The notes under the pieces: model-generated
Databases searched by the model: none
Told to the model about the DNA's origin: nothing
Seen by the model: only the letters and a program-made list of their open reading frames with translations
Shown here: one piece after another, positions 32,882-40,797 of the stretch
Layout of the letters: each line of letters begins with the position of its first letter
Position numbering within the stretch: the first letter of the stretch is position 1
Origin: Streptomyces sp. MMG1533
GTDB taxonomy: Bacteria; Actinomycetota; Actinomycetes; Streptomycetales; Streptomycetaceae
DNA length: 59,890 nucleotides
Reading direction: 5' to 3'
Assembly (NCBI RefSeq): GCF_001279775.1
Contig: NZ_LGDG01000253.1
Coordinates: forward strand, 1-59,890
Program-made: the position numbers and the translations under genes

Positions 32882-33310
32882 TCAGGCGGCCAGGGTGGCG
32901 GTGCCCAGCGCGACCAGCGTGACCAACTTGACCGACTCGCAGGCGACGTAGGCCAGGTGGGCGCGGGAGCGCGGGACGTCCTCTCCCGCCAGGACCCGGT
33001 CGGAGCGGCGGTTCAGGACGGGTCGGACCGCGGCGATCTGCACCGCCAGCAGCGCGACGGCGAAGACCGTCAGGACCAGGACCGCCATGGGGGGACCGCC
33101 GGCGGCGACCGCCACGACCACCACGACGGCCAGGACCGCCTCGGCGCGGTTGAGTGCGCGGAAGACGAGGCGGCCGATGCCGAGTCCGAGCCGGACACTC
33201 ACGCCGGGCGCCCGGAACTTCAGCGGTGCTTCCAGGAAGGAGATGGCCAGCACCATCCCGAGCCAGACGAAGACGGCCGCGGCGGCCACGGCCGCCGAAG
33301 TGGCGTTCAT
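32882..33310 (-). CDS. Small four-helix membrane protein next to hmp
   Basis: 142 residues, with hydrophobic segments at about 3-24, 54-72, 77-95 and 122-140. The pattern VWLGMVLAISFLEAPLKFRAPGVSVRLGLGIGRLVFRALNRAE is typical of an uncharacterised family often found beside NO-stress genes. It follows hmp on the same strand after 117 nt. No catalytic motif seen. Function unknown. Confidence 0.75.
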   Translation of the reverse strand: MNATSAAVAAAAVFVWLGMVLAISFLEAPLKFRAPGVSVRLGLGIGRLVFRALNRAEAVLAVVVVVAVAAGGPPMAVLVLTVFAVALLAVQIAAVRPVLNRRSDRVLAGEDVPRSRAHLAYVACESVKLVTLVALGTATLAA

Positions 33311-33427
33311 ACGAGGTGCACCGCTTTCTCGTGCGATCGTTTCCGGTTGCTGCGGAGAAGGCGGTCTCCGTTCATGCGGGCGGTGGCCGCGTCCGCAGGT
33401 CCGGTCCTGCCGCCTTGGGGATCGGCT

Positions 33428-34621
33428 CTACTGGCCCAGCCAGAGGTCCGGGCCGAAGACCTCGTAGTGGATGCTCTCGGCGGGCACGCCGTGCCGCAGC
33501 AGGTCGCCGCGCACCGCCCGCATGAACGGCAGCGGCCCGCACAGGTAGGCGGTCAGATCCGCCGGGAGTTGCAGGCTGCTCACGTCGGCTTGGCCGGCCG
33601 CCGCCTCCGTTGCCTGGTCGCCGGGCACCTCGTACCACAGGTGGTGCCGGGCGTTCGGCAGTGCCCGCACCAGGTCGAGCTGCTCCGCGCGGTGCGCGTG
33701 GTCGGCGGGGGAGCGGTCGGCGTGGACGGCGATGACAGGGCGGTTGGAGCCGGTGGAGGCCAGGTGGTCGAGCATGGCCAGCATGGGCGTGTTGCCGATC
33801 CCCGCGGACGCCAGCAGGAGCGGGCCGTTGCCCTCGGGCAGGACCAGATCGCCGAACGGCGCCGACACGGTGAGCGCGTCGCCCGGCTGTGCGTGGTCGT
33901 GGAGCCACGTCGAGACCTCGCCGTCCGGCCTCGCCATGTCGTGGACGCGCTTGACGCTGATGCGCCAATTCCGCCGGCCGGGGGCGGAGGAGAGGCTGTA
34001 CTGGCGGATCTGCCGGGCGCCGTCAGGCAGTTCGACCTGGACACTGACGTACTGGCCCGGCCGGAAGGAGGCAGTCGGCTGCCCGTCGGTGGGCCGCAGG
34101 AGGAAGGAGACGACATCGGGCGTCTCCTGGTGCCGCTCGGCAATCTGCATGCGTTGCCAGACCTCGCCCTCCGTGGCGCCCGCCTCCTGGTAGAGGCGTG
34201 TTTCGACGGCGATCAGCGCGTTGGCCATGAGCCAGTAGACCTCGTCCCAGGCCGCGGCGACCTCGTCGGTGACCGCGTCGCCGAGTACCTCGGCTATCGC
34301 GGCGAAGAGGTGGCGGTGGACGATCTTGTACTGGTCGGAGGTGATGCCGAGTGAGGCGTGTTTGTGCGCGATCCGCGCGAGCATCGCGTCGGGGCGGGCG
34401 TCCGGCTTCTCCAACAGCAGACCCGCGAACGCGGCGATGGAGCCGGCCAGTGCTTTCTGCTGATCTCCGTTGGCCTGGTTGCCGCGGTTGAACAGGTCCC
34501 GCAGCAGCTCGGGGTGGGCCGCGAACATCTTCCGGTAGAACAGTCCGGTGATGTCCCCGATGGCGGCTCCGACCGCCGGAAGGGTGGCCCGGACGACAGG
34601 GACGGACTGCTCGGAAAGCAT
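33428..34621 (-). CDS. hmp: Flavohemoprotein, nitric oxide dioxygenase
   Basis: 397 residues: globin domain (1-140) with proximal His88 in RIAHKHASLGI, FAD-binding domain with RQIRQYSLSS (RxYS motif, about 205) and NAD-binding domain with GPLLLASAGIGNTPMLAML and the C-terminal CGPLPFMRAVRGDLL and EVFGP. Converts NO and O2 to nitrate using NADH. A 23-bp site matching the one before nsrR overlaps the promoter region 11 nt upstream of the ATG. Part of an NO-response module with nsrR, the cupin gene and probably the membrane protein at 32882. Confidence 0.96.
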   Translation of the reverse strand: MLSEQSVPVVRATLPAVGAAIGDITGLFYRKMFAAHPELLRDLFNRGNQANGDQQKALAGSIAAFAGLLLEKPDARPDAMLARIAHKHASLGITSDQYKIVHRHLFAAIAEVLGDAVTDEVAAAWDEVYWLMANALIAVETRLYQEAGATEGEVWQRMQIAERHQETPDVVSFLLRPTDGQPTASFRPGQYVSVQVELPDGARQIRQYSLSSAPGRRNWRISVKRVHDMARPDGEVSTWLHDHAQPGDALTVSAPFGDLVLPEGNGPLLLASAGIGNTPMLAMLDHLASTGSNRPVIAVHADRSPADHAHRAEQLDLVRALPNARHHLWYEVPGDQATEAAAGQADVSSLQLPADLTAYLCGPLPFMRAVRGDLLRHGVPAESIHYEVFGPDLWLGQ

Positions 34622-34631
34622 GGGGGCTCCT

Positions 34632-34654
34632 AATAGGTAAGTGATCTTCGTGTT
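34632..34654 (-). promoter_or_regulatory. NsrR-type operator of hmp
   Basis: Read on the minus strand it begins AACACGAA and ends TACCTATT (23 bp). It has the same ends as the site before nsrR (35175-35197). The position at -11 to -33 from the start codon allows repression. Resembles NsrR sites known from Streptomyces coelicolor hmp genes, as I remember them. Confidence 0.65.
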
Positions 34655-34717
34655 TTTAGGCGCGTGTGTCCGTGCCCCATGGGTCTCCAGGGCCGGGGTG
34701 CGTGCCAGGGGGTTGGG

Positions 34718-35158
34718 TTACTGCGGGGGAGGGCCGCTCAATGCGATCAGTACCGGCCCGGTGGGCGAGGTGACGAGGTCGGCCACGGTCAGCGGGTCGA
34801 GCGTGGCGTAGAACGCCTCCTGGGCGTCGCGCAGGGCGCGCCGCAGGCGGCAGGCCCCGCGCAGGGGGCACGGTGGGTCGTCGCAGGAGACGACCTCGCC
34901 CTCACCCTCGAGTTCACGCACCAGCCAGCCCACCGAGGCTTGCCGGCCGAGGCCGGTCAGGGCGAGACCGCCGCCGCGGCCACGCCGGGCCTCGACCACG
35001 CCCAGGTGCTGCAGGCGCGTGATCGCCTTCGCCGCGTGTGTATGCCGCACGTCCATGGCTTCGGCCACCTCGCGGGTGGTGAGCACCTCGTCGGCGGCGC
35101 AGACTGCCAGTCGCATGACGGAGCGCAGTGCCAGGTCGGTGAACTTTGTCAGTCGCAC
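34718..35158 (-). CDS. nsrR: NsrR, Rrf2-family nitric-oxide-sensing repressor
   Basis: 146 residues. Winged helix-turn-helix with MRLTKFTDLALRSVMRLAV and TTREVAEAMDVRHTHAAKAITRLQHLGVVEARRGRGGGLAL. The cluster-ligand cysteines are C92, C97 and C103 (CDDPPCPLRGAC), the spacing of S. coelicolor NsrR, which holds a [4Fe-4S] cluster that NO destroys. It would repress hmp and its own promoter through the two 23-bp sites. Divergent from the cupin gene at 35306. Confidence 0.95.
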   Translation of the reverse strand: MRLTKFTDLALRSVMRLAVCAADEVLTTREVAEAMDVRHTHAAKAITRLQHLGVVEARRGRGGGLALTGLGRQASVGWLVRELEGEGEVVSCDDPPCPLRGACRLRRALRDAQEAFYATLDPLTVADLVTSPTGPVLIALSGPPPQ

Positions 35159-35174
35159 AACCCGGACGTTATCA

Positions 35175-35197
35175 AATACGAATGCTAGATTCCTATT
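35175..35197 (+). promoter_or_regulatory. NsrR-type operator upstream of nsrR and the cupin gene
   Basis: AATACGAA .. TTCCTATT (23 bp) lies inside a longer dyad whose arms TCAAATACGAAT and ATTCCTATTTGA (35172-35200) match at 11 of 12 positions. It sits 17 bp from the nsrR start and 109 bp from the cupin start, suggesting autoregulation. Low GC here contrasts with the neighbours. Confidence 0.7.
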
Positions 35198-35305
35198 TGA
35201 AGCGTGGGCGTGACCGTGTGGAGTGCGTCACGGGCCGGTGGCTTCCGGCGTTCTCCCGACACAGGGCCGGCCCATGCCGACGATGGACAAGGCAAGGCGT
35301 ATCGG

Positions 35306-35749
35306 ATGGTGGCAGTGGTGACTTTGGCAGACGGCGACTCCTCGAACCCGGCCGACGGGGCGCCGGTGCCTCGGATTCTGTTCGACACCGGAGCGCTGGA
35401 GGAACTGGGCCCGGCATCGACGGGCGCGGTGTGGAGGCTGTCGGAGCCCGGCCGGCAGATCGACGCCAATATTGTCCGGATCCCGTCCGGGCAGCGCGTC
35501 GAAACTCACGCCGAGCCGGACCTGGACGTGCTCCTGCTGGTCGTGGCCGGCGACGGCACCCTGGTCACCCCTGCGGAGCCGTACCCTCTGGGCGAAGGCA
35601 GCCTCGTCTGGCTGCCCCACGGCTCCACCCGCGGCCTTGAGGCGGGCAAGCAGGGCATGTCGTACCTGACCGTTCACCGGCGCCGCCCCGGCATGCGGAT
35701 CCAGCCCGCCGAAAGCCGGGATCGAGGGCCCGACCGACCGCGGCCCTGA
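35306..35749 (+). CDS. Cupin-domain protein
   Basis: About 147 residues. Single cupin barrel: GQRVETHAEPDLDVLLLVVAGDGTLVTPAEPYPLGEGSLVWLPHGSTRGLEAG. The metal-ligand pattern H-x4-D/E-x-D is present in part (HAEPDLDV) with a second His in PHGST. Start taken at 35306 (MVAVVTLADGDS), with AAGG upstream; a longer version from 35204 is possible. Conserved beside nsrR in streptomycetes as I recall, so perhaps NO-linked. Activity unknown. Confidence 0.75.
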   Translation: MVAVVTLADGDSSNPADGAPVPRILFDTGALEELGPASTGAVWRLSEPGRQIDANIVRIPSGQRVETHAEPDLDVLLLVVAGDGTLVTPAEPYPLGEGSLVWLPHGSTRGLEAGKQGMSYLTVHRRRPGMRIQPAESRDRGPDRPRP

Positions 35750-35838
35750 ACCGCGATGTGGGGCGGGTTCCCAAACGCACCTCCTGTCGGCCGTGACCGG
35801 ACTGCCGTTGGCCGTCGGCCTTTCTGCCGCGGACGTCT

Positions 35839-36000
35839 CTACGACGGCCGGGTCTCGAAGTTGGTGATGGCCGACTTGGTCTGGCTGCCGCCGAATACTC
35901 GGGTGCGGGCGACGCAGGCTCGCCCGTAGGCTTCCGCCCGGGGAGCCGAGGCGCCCTGTCGGCAGCGGTCGGTCAGCGGATCGGAGATGCGCAGAGTCAT
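35839..36000 (-). CDS. Possible 53-residue protein, divergent overlap with VOC gene
   Basis: The ATG (36000) overlaps the ATG of the plus-strand VOC gene (35999), so the two frames start back to back. Product MTLRISDPLTDRCRQG..YGRACVARTRVFGGSQTKSAITNFETRPS. Third codon positions are about 80 percent G/C, as in real genes here. No ribosome site can be read clearly because it lies inside the VOC gene. It may be the 3' end of a gene whose 5' part has been replaced. Confidence 0.25.
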   Translation of the reverse strand: MTLRISDPLTDRCRQGASAPRAEAYGRACVARTRVFGGSQTKSAITNFETRPS

Positions 36001-36721
36001 GGCTTGTCAACTGTTCGCGCTCTGCTTCGATGCGAGCGAGCCGCTGCGTCTCGCACGGTTCTGGTCGGGGGTCCTGGGTTGGGAGATGGTCGACGATCCG
36101 CGCGACGGCGTCGTGCTCCTGCCCCGTGACGACACCGGGTTCCGCATCCGTTTCCGTCCGTCCCAGGAGCGGAAGGTCGGTCAGAACAGGATGCACTTCG
36201 ATCTGACGAGTACATCCCTTGAGGACCAGCAGCAGACGGTGGACAGGTCGCTGGGACTCGGTGCACGGCACATCGACATCGGCCAACGCCCGGAGGAGGA
36301 TCATGTAGTGCTCGCCGACCCCGAAGGCAACGAGTTCTGCGTCATCGAGCCGGGCAACGACTTCCTCGCCGACTGCGGATTCATCGGGGCGCTGGCCTGC
36401 GACGGTTCGCAGGAAGTCGGGTACTTCTGGAGCGAAACGCTGGGGTGGCCCTTGGTCTGGGATCAGGACCAGGAGACCGCGATCCGCTCGCCGCACGGCG
36501 GCCCGAAGATCACGTGGGGTGGTCCACCGCTGATGCCGAAGGCAGGCAGGAACCGGCTGCATTTCGACCTGGCTCCGCCTGTCGACGGTGATCGGCAGAC
36601 AGAGGCCGACCGTCTGCTCTCCCTCGGGGCGACTCGAATCGAAACCGGCCAGGGCGAGGCCGGCCGGCTGGAGATGGCCGATCCCGACGGCAACGAGTTC
36701 TGTGTGTTGACACCGCGGTAG
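35999..36721 (+). CDS. VOC (glyoxalase/bleomycin-resistance) family protein with two domains
   Basis: 240 residues. Two repeats of the VOC fold: ACQLFALCFDASEPLRLARFWSGVLGWE ... RMHFDLTST ... VVLADPEGNEFCVIEPG, and again IGALACDGSQEVGYFWSETLGWPLV ... RLHFDLAPP ... LEMADPDGNEFCVLTPR. The family adopts the glyoxalase fold, commonly binding a metal or sequestering a small ligand; the substrate is unknown. Start set at 35999 (MACQLF) since homologues usually begin there. An ATG at 35987 is possible. A terminator follows at 36808. Confidence 0.85.
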   Translation: MACQLFALCFDASEPLRLARFWSGVLGWEMVDDPRDGVVLLPRDDTGFRIRFRPSQERKVGQNRMHFDLTSTSLEDQQQTVDRSLGLGARHIDIGQRPEEDHVVLADPEGNEFCVIEPGNDFLADCGFIGALACDGSQEVGYFWSETLGWPLVWDQDQETAIRSPHGGPKITWGGPPLMPKAGRNRLHFDLAPPVDGDRQTEADRLLSLGATRIETGQGEAGRLEMADPDGNEFCVLTPR

Positions 36722-36807
36722 GACACCACGGTGGGCCGGCAGGATCCTGCGGGGCGCGCAGAGCGTGTCCTGCAGCCGGAAGTCCCTACGCCGGACGCAA
36801 GGGCTGC

Positions 36808-36828
36808 AGAGCCCCCCGCCGGGGCTCT
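36808..36828. terminator. Terminator hairpin between VOC and sigma factor genes
   Basis: AGAGCCCC-CCGCC-GGGGCTCT, an 8-bp perfect stem followed by TCGGGGG. It lies between convergent genes and may serve both. Confidence 0.75.
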
Positions 36829-36885
36829 TCGGGGGTGACGTCAGATGCGGTGCCCGGTCGGCCGCAACTGTTGCGCCACCGGTAT

Positions 36886-37782
36886 TCATCGCAGGGTGAG
36901 CGGGGTCTCGGATTCGACGTGGGTCAGCTTCTGCGGGTTGCGGACGTAGTAGAGGCCGGTGATGCGGGCGTCCTCGACGCGGATCGCCATGATGCCGTCG
37001 AGCTCGCCGTCCAGGCGTACGACGAGAGCCGCGGTGCCGTTGACCACGGTGGGGTCACAGGTGATCGTGCCTCCGGTCTTACCCACGCCGCCGAGGTAGA
37101 AGCGGACCACCTTCTCGGCGCCGATGATCGGCCGCAGCGCAGCCCGCTTGACTCCGCCGCCGTCGCTCACCAGGACGACCTCCGGGGCGAGCACGTCGAG
37201 GAGGTCCTGCGGGTTGCCGGTTTCGAGCGCGCGCCGGAACGACTCCACAGCCGCCCGTGTCTCGCTCGGGGAGACCATCTTGCGAGGGCGGCGGGCGTCG
37301 ACGTGCCGGCGGGCGCGGTGCGCGATCTGGCGGACGGCCGCGGGGCTCTTGTCGACGGCCTCGGCGATCTCGTCGTAGCTGACATCGAAAACCTCGCGCA
37401 GCACGAACACCGCCCGCTCGGTCGGTGAGAGTCTCTCGAGGACGAGCATCATCGCCATCGACACACTCTCGGCGAGCTCGACATCCTCGGCCACGTCCGG
37501 CGCGGTGAGCATCGGCTCGGGCAGCCACTGGCCGACGTACGCCTCCCTGCGGCGCTTCATGGTGCGCAGCCGGTTGAGCGACTGCCGGGTCGTGATCCGG
37601 ACCAGGTAGGCGCGCTCGTCACTCACCTGCCCCAAGTCGACCTTGGCCCATCGCAGCCAGGTCTCCTGGAGGACGTCTTCGGCGTCGGCCGCCGATCCGA
37701 GCATCTCGTATGCGACGGTGAAGAGCAGGTTGCGGTGGGCGACGAAAGTCTCGGTCGCCGGGTCAGTGGCGTGGTCGCTCAT
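36886..37782 (-). CDS. ECF41-family RNA polymerase sigma factor with SnoaL-like C-terminal domain
   Basis: 298 residues. Sigma2 (LLFTVAYEMLGSAADAEDVLQETWLRW), a linker with the ECF41 hallmark WLPEP (residues 86-90), sigma4 (LSPTERAVFVLREVFDVSYDEIAEAV), then a SnoaL-like domain with DGGGVKR and NPQKLTHVE, both typical of ECF41. In this group the C-terminal domain controls the sigma factor in place of a separate anti-sigma factor. GGAGAGG lies 9 nt before the ATG at 37782. It is followed by the oxidoreductase at 38114 in the same direction, the usual ECF41 partner position. An ECF41-like -35/-10 pair lies upstream of both genes. Confidence 0.93.
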   Translation of the reverse strand: MSDHATDPATETFVAHRNLLFTVAYEMLGSAADAEDVLQETWLRWAKVDLGQVSDERAYLVRITTRQSLNRLRTMKRRREAYVGQWLPEPMLTAPDVAEDVELAESVSMAMMLVLERLSPTERAVFVLREVFDVSYDEIAEAVDKSPAAVRQIAHRARRHVDARRPRKMVSPSETRAAVESFRRALETGNPQDLLDVLAPEVVLVSDGGGVKRAALRPIIGAEKVVRFYLGGVGKTGGTITCDPTVVNGTAALVVRLDGELDGIMAIRVEDARITGLYYVRNPQKLTHVESETPLTLR

Positions 37783-37954
37783 GCCTCGAGCCCTCTCCTT
37801 CGCGGCCGGCCCTGGATGCCGACGGCCTTCAATCGTGCATCCACTGCACGGTCCTTGTCGTTGGCAGCCGTTGGATGTGACCCACCTGTTCGCGGCGGTT
37901 CGATGTGCCCCGACCGCTCGCGGCGGTCGAGAGTGGGACAGCGGTCGAGGGGCA

Positions 37955-37977
37955 CCACCCGGCGTACGGCTGTGACA
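37955..37977 (-). promoter_or_regulatory. Possible ECF41-type promoter of the sigma factor gene
   Basis: On the minus strand TGTCACA (complement of 37971-37977) is followed after 16 nt by TGCC (just below 37955) instead of the expected TGTC/CGTC. It would start about 170 nt before the sigma gene. Autoregulation is plausible but the -10 is imperfect. The rest of 37783-38113 shows no gene; it has a repeated CGCTCGCGGCGGT-like segment. Confidence 0.35.
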
Positions 37978-38113
37978 CGCCACGTTGACGACGATCCGTT
38001 GCCCAAGGAGCCGCTGACGAACGCGCGTCCAGCGGCGCCCCGCGATAGGGGCGTCGCCGCACGACATGCGCTGCGGATGCCTGGGGTCGACCGGATCGAC
38101 CACGAGTGCCCGG

Positions 38114-39319
38114 CTAGGCCGCCCGTTCAGCGGTGGCCGGCGCCTCGCCGCGCTTGACCTGCAGCAGCTGCCGGCGCTTGGCACCTCCCGAGACGCGGTG
38201 CAAGCGGTACGAACCGGGCTCTTGGGCCTCGCCGGCCAGATGCTTGACGATGCCACTGCACACGAACTCCTTGACCATCGCGCCAGAGCGACCGGCGATG
38301 TGGAACCACAGCGCGACGTCGTGCCTGTGGGCGAACTGGAAGATGCCGGCGCGTCGGCCCAGGCTGATGCACTGGCCGGCGAACACCTGGTTGAGAGCCG
38401 AGGGCTGCTCGCCCGCGATCCGGCTGAGCACCGTGTCGGCGGCCCGCGCGCCCAGAGGCATCGCGGCCTGGCAGCTCATCCGCAGCGGCAGGTCCGACGG
38501 TGCCGCCGAGTCGCCGGCCGCGACGATGCGCACGTCGTCCACGCTGGTCAACGTCTCGTCCGTGAGCAGGCGGCCCAGGGCGTCGGTGCTCAGCCCGCTG
38601 CGCACGGCCAGGTCCGGCACGCCGAATCCGGTGGTCCAGATGGTCACCTTGCCCGGCAGCCTGCGACCGTCACTGAGCTGCACGGCATCGCGGGTCACAG
38701 CCGTCACCTTCGTGTCGGGACCGTCGAGCACGCTCACACCGAGCTTGGCCAGCCGCTTGGCGACCGAGCGGCGGCCCCGAGGGTGCAGGTACGGGCCGAG
38801 CACCCCTCCGCAGACCAGGGTCACGGTACGGCCCGCCTCCGCCAGCTCGGCGGCGGTCTCGATGCCGGCCGGGCCGGCTCCGACAACCGTCACCGGGGCC
38901 GTTGCGGGCGCGGCGTCGAGGACCGGCCGTAGCCGCCCCGCCTCCTCGAAGGTGGCAATCGGGTAGGCGAACTCCGCCGCTCCGGGCACACTCGGGTCGG
39001 CGCTGCCACTGCCCACCGCGTAGATCAGATAGTCGTAGCCGACCGTGCCGCCCGACGCCAACGTCACGCGGCGCCCGGCCGCGTCGATCCGTGCCACGGT
39101 GTCGACCACCAGTCGGACGCGCTCACCCAGGACCTCTCGGTAGTCGACGACCGCGTCGTCGGACCCGCCCACCAGTTGGTGCAGGCGGACCCGCTCGACG
39201 AAGGTCCGGCGCGGGTTGATCAGCGTCACTGTCACATCGGCGTGCTGTGTCAGGCGATTGGCCGCCATGACGCCGGCGTATCCGCCGCCGATCACGACCA
39301 CATCGGTGTGCTCCGTCAT
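38114..39319 (-). CDS. NAD(P)/FAD-dependent oxidoreductase (type-II NADH dehydrogenase-like)
   Basis: 401 residues. FAD-binding GxGxxG at the N-terminus (DVVVIGGGYAGVMAANRL), NAD-binding VTVVGAGPAGIETAAELAEAG near 146, and the FAD-phosphate ATG-like segment VRIVAAGDSAAP near 292. The C-terminal segment resembles membrane-associated pyridine nucleotide oxidoreductases of the NDH-2 type. Probably controlled by the ECF41 sigma factor next door, given the TGTCACA-N16-TGTC pair 36-62 bp upstream. Confidence 0.9.
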   Translation of the reverse strand: MTEHTDVVVIGGGYAGVMAANRLTQHADVTVTLINPRRTFVERVRLHQLVGGSDDAVVDYREVLGERVRLVVDTVARIDAAGRRVTLASGGTVGYDYLIYAVGSGSADPSVPGAAEFAYPIATFEEAGRLRPVLDAAPATAPVTVVGAGPAGIETAAELAEAGRTVTLVCGGVLGPYLHPRGRRSVAKRLAKLGVSVLDGPDTKVTAVTRDAVQLSDGRRLPGKVTIWTTGFGVPDLAVRSGLSTDALGRLLTDETLTSVDDVRIVAAGDSAAPSDLPLRMSCQAAMPLGARAADTVLSRIAGEQPSALNQVFAGQCISLGRRAGIFQFAHRHDVALWFHIAGRSGAMVKEFVCSGIVKHLAGEAQEPGSYRLHRVSGGAKRRQLLQVKRGEAPATAERAA

Positions 39320-39354
39320 GATGTCTCCTCCGCTTCAAGGGGGTTCGCTCTCAA

Positions 39355-39381
39355 GACACCGCGTGACCGATCGCTGTGACA
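39355..39381 (-). promoter_or_regulatory. ECF41-type promoter of the oxidoreductase gene
   Basis: On the minus strand: -35 TGTCACA (complement of 39375-39381), 16-nt spacer, -10 TGTC (complement of 39355-39358), 36 nt before the ATG at 39319. The -35 is the exact ECF41 hexamer-plus-one as I recall it. Confidence 0.65.
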
Positions 39382-39535
39382 GGGTGTGAGGCGGATCACT
39401 CCGCAGGCGCGGGCTCGGTCGAGAAACGGGTGGCGGAGTGTCCACTTGCGCCGAGGCCGAGCTCGCCCGGATCGATCAGCGAACCGACGAACCACAATGA
39501 GGTTCGCCTTGGTCGTTCCATGGGATCGGAGAGGG

Positions 39536-40204
39536 ATGCATTCCGGACAGTACGAAGAGGCGGCCGACGCCGCAGAGCTTCCGGCACGGCTGCGGCACGT
39601 TTACTGGATGGGTGGCGGGAGTGGTGCAGGCAAGTCGACCATCGCCCGCCGACTCGCCGACCGCTACGGGTGGCGCCTCTACGCGACCGACGATGTGATG
39701 CGGGATCACGCTGGGCGGACAACCCCCGAACGGGCCCCCCTTCTGCATGAGTTCATCGCCATGAACATGGACGAGCGTTGGCTGAACCGGTCTCCGGAAG
39801 TCATGCTGGAGACCTTCCATTGGTTTCGAGGTGAGGGCTTCGGCCTGATCGTGGAAGACCTCCTTCGCCTGCCGCAGGAGCCGTGCGTCATCGTTGAGGG
39901 GTTCCGGCTGCTGCCGCGCCTCGTGAAGCCTCTCCTTGCTGCTCCTGAGCGCGCCGTCTGGCTTCTTCCCACACCCGATTTCCGCCAGGCCGCCATCCGG
40001 AGCCGGTCGGTACCGGCGGAGAGGTTCGTACGCAAGACCAGCGATCCGGCAAAGGCCGGCCGCAACATCGCCGAACGCGACCACATGTTCACAAGACGCC
40101 TCAAGGTGGAAACCGAGCGTCTCCAACTGCGCGCCATCCGGGTCGACACCACGATGACGGAAGACGATCTCGCTGAGCAGGTGACCACGGCGTTCCGGCT
40201 CTGA
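39536..40204 (+). CDS. P-loop kinase-like protein, function unknown
   Basis: About 222 residues. Walker A GGGSGAGKST at 26-35, then RRLADRYGWRLYATDDVMRDHAG, PCVIVEGFRLLPRLVKPLL and an Arg-rich lid-like segment RSVPAERFVRKTSDPAKAGRNIAERDHMFT. Resembles AAA/shikimate-kinase-like nucleoside kinases. The phosphoryl acceptor is not evident. Start at 39536 (GGAGAGGG precedes) or 39497. Moderately lower GC third positions than its neighbours. Confidence 0.75.
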   Translation: MHSGQYEEAADAAELPARLRHVYWMGGGSGAGKSTIARRLADRYGWRLYATDDVMRDHAGRTTPERAPLLHEFIAMNMDERWLNRSPEVMLETFHWFRGEGFGLIVEDLLRLPQEPCVIVEGFRLLPRLVKPLLAAPERAVWLLPTPDFRQAAIRSRSVPAERFVRKTSDPAKAGRNIAERDHMFTRRLKVETERLQLRAIRVDTTMTEDDLAEQVTTAFRL

Positions 40205-40380
40205 CGTCGGCCGGCACAGCAAACTGCACATGTTGGTGCGGAGAATCCGAAACTCTGACGACCTGGGCCGCAATCACTCTCATGACCCGCAGACTCATCC
40301 GTCGCCCAGAAAGGCCAAGCACTCGGAGACGGGCGGCCTGACATCGACGGCCCCCGGTCTCCGAGGGCAGGGGCTGCCTG

Positions 40381-40797
40381 TCACGGCAGTCGATCGCAGT
40401 CCCTCAAGCGTGCCGGAAGCACGCCGTCGAAGAACACCCGGTCGGCCGCGAAGACAGGATGAAGCCGGGAGAACTCCTGTGCGGTGACCCACCGTACGTC
40501 GCTCACCTCCCCCTCCTGCATGACGACCTCGCCTTCTTCCGCCTCGGCAAGCCACCAGTGCAGACGGAACATGCCGTCCTCGGTCTGCGACTCCCACACC
40601 TTGGCTACGGGTGAGACCCGCAGACCCACTTCCTCGCGAACTTCCCGCAGCAACGACTCCTCCTGCGTCTCACCGGGTTCCAGCTTGCCGCTGAGCGGGG
40701 CCCAGTAACCCGGCAGCCGGGCCATCGGACCCCGCTGGATGACCAGCACCCGCTCGCCCCTTCGCACCACCGCGACGATCGCTTCCCGCTGCTCCAT
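40381..40797 (-). CDS. NUDIX hydrolase
   Basis: About 138 residues. The Nudix box G-x5-E-x7-REVREEVGL is complete at 37-59 (GKLEPGETQEESLLREVREEVGL-type pattern). Hydrolyses a nucleoside diphosphate derivative; the substrate cannot be told. The ATG at 40797 overlaps the upstream gene's TGA by one base (TGATG), so it is translationally coupled to the DHPS-like gene. Coupling suggests a role with pterin or p-aminobenzoate metabolism, for example a dihydroneopterin-triphosphate-type pyrophosphatase; this is inference. Confidence 0.9.
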   Translation of the reverse strand: MEQREAIVAVVRRGERVLVIQRGPMARLPGYWAPLSGKLEPGETQEESLLREVREEVGLRVSPVAKVWESQTEDGMFRLHWWLAEAEEGEVVMQEGEVSDVRWVTAQEFSRLHPVFAADRVFFDGVLPARLRDCDRLP

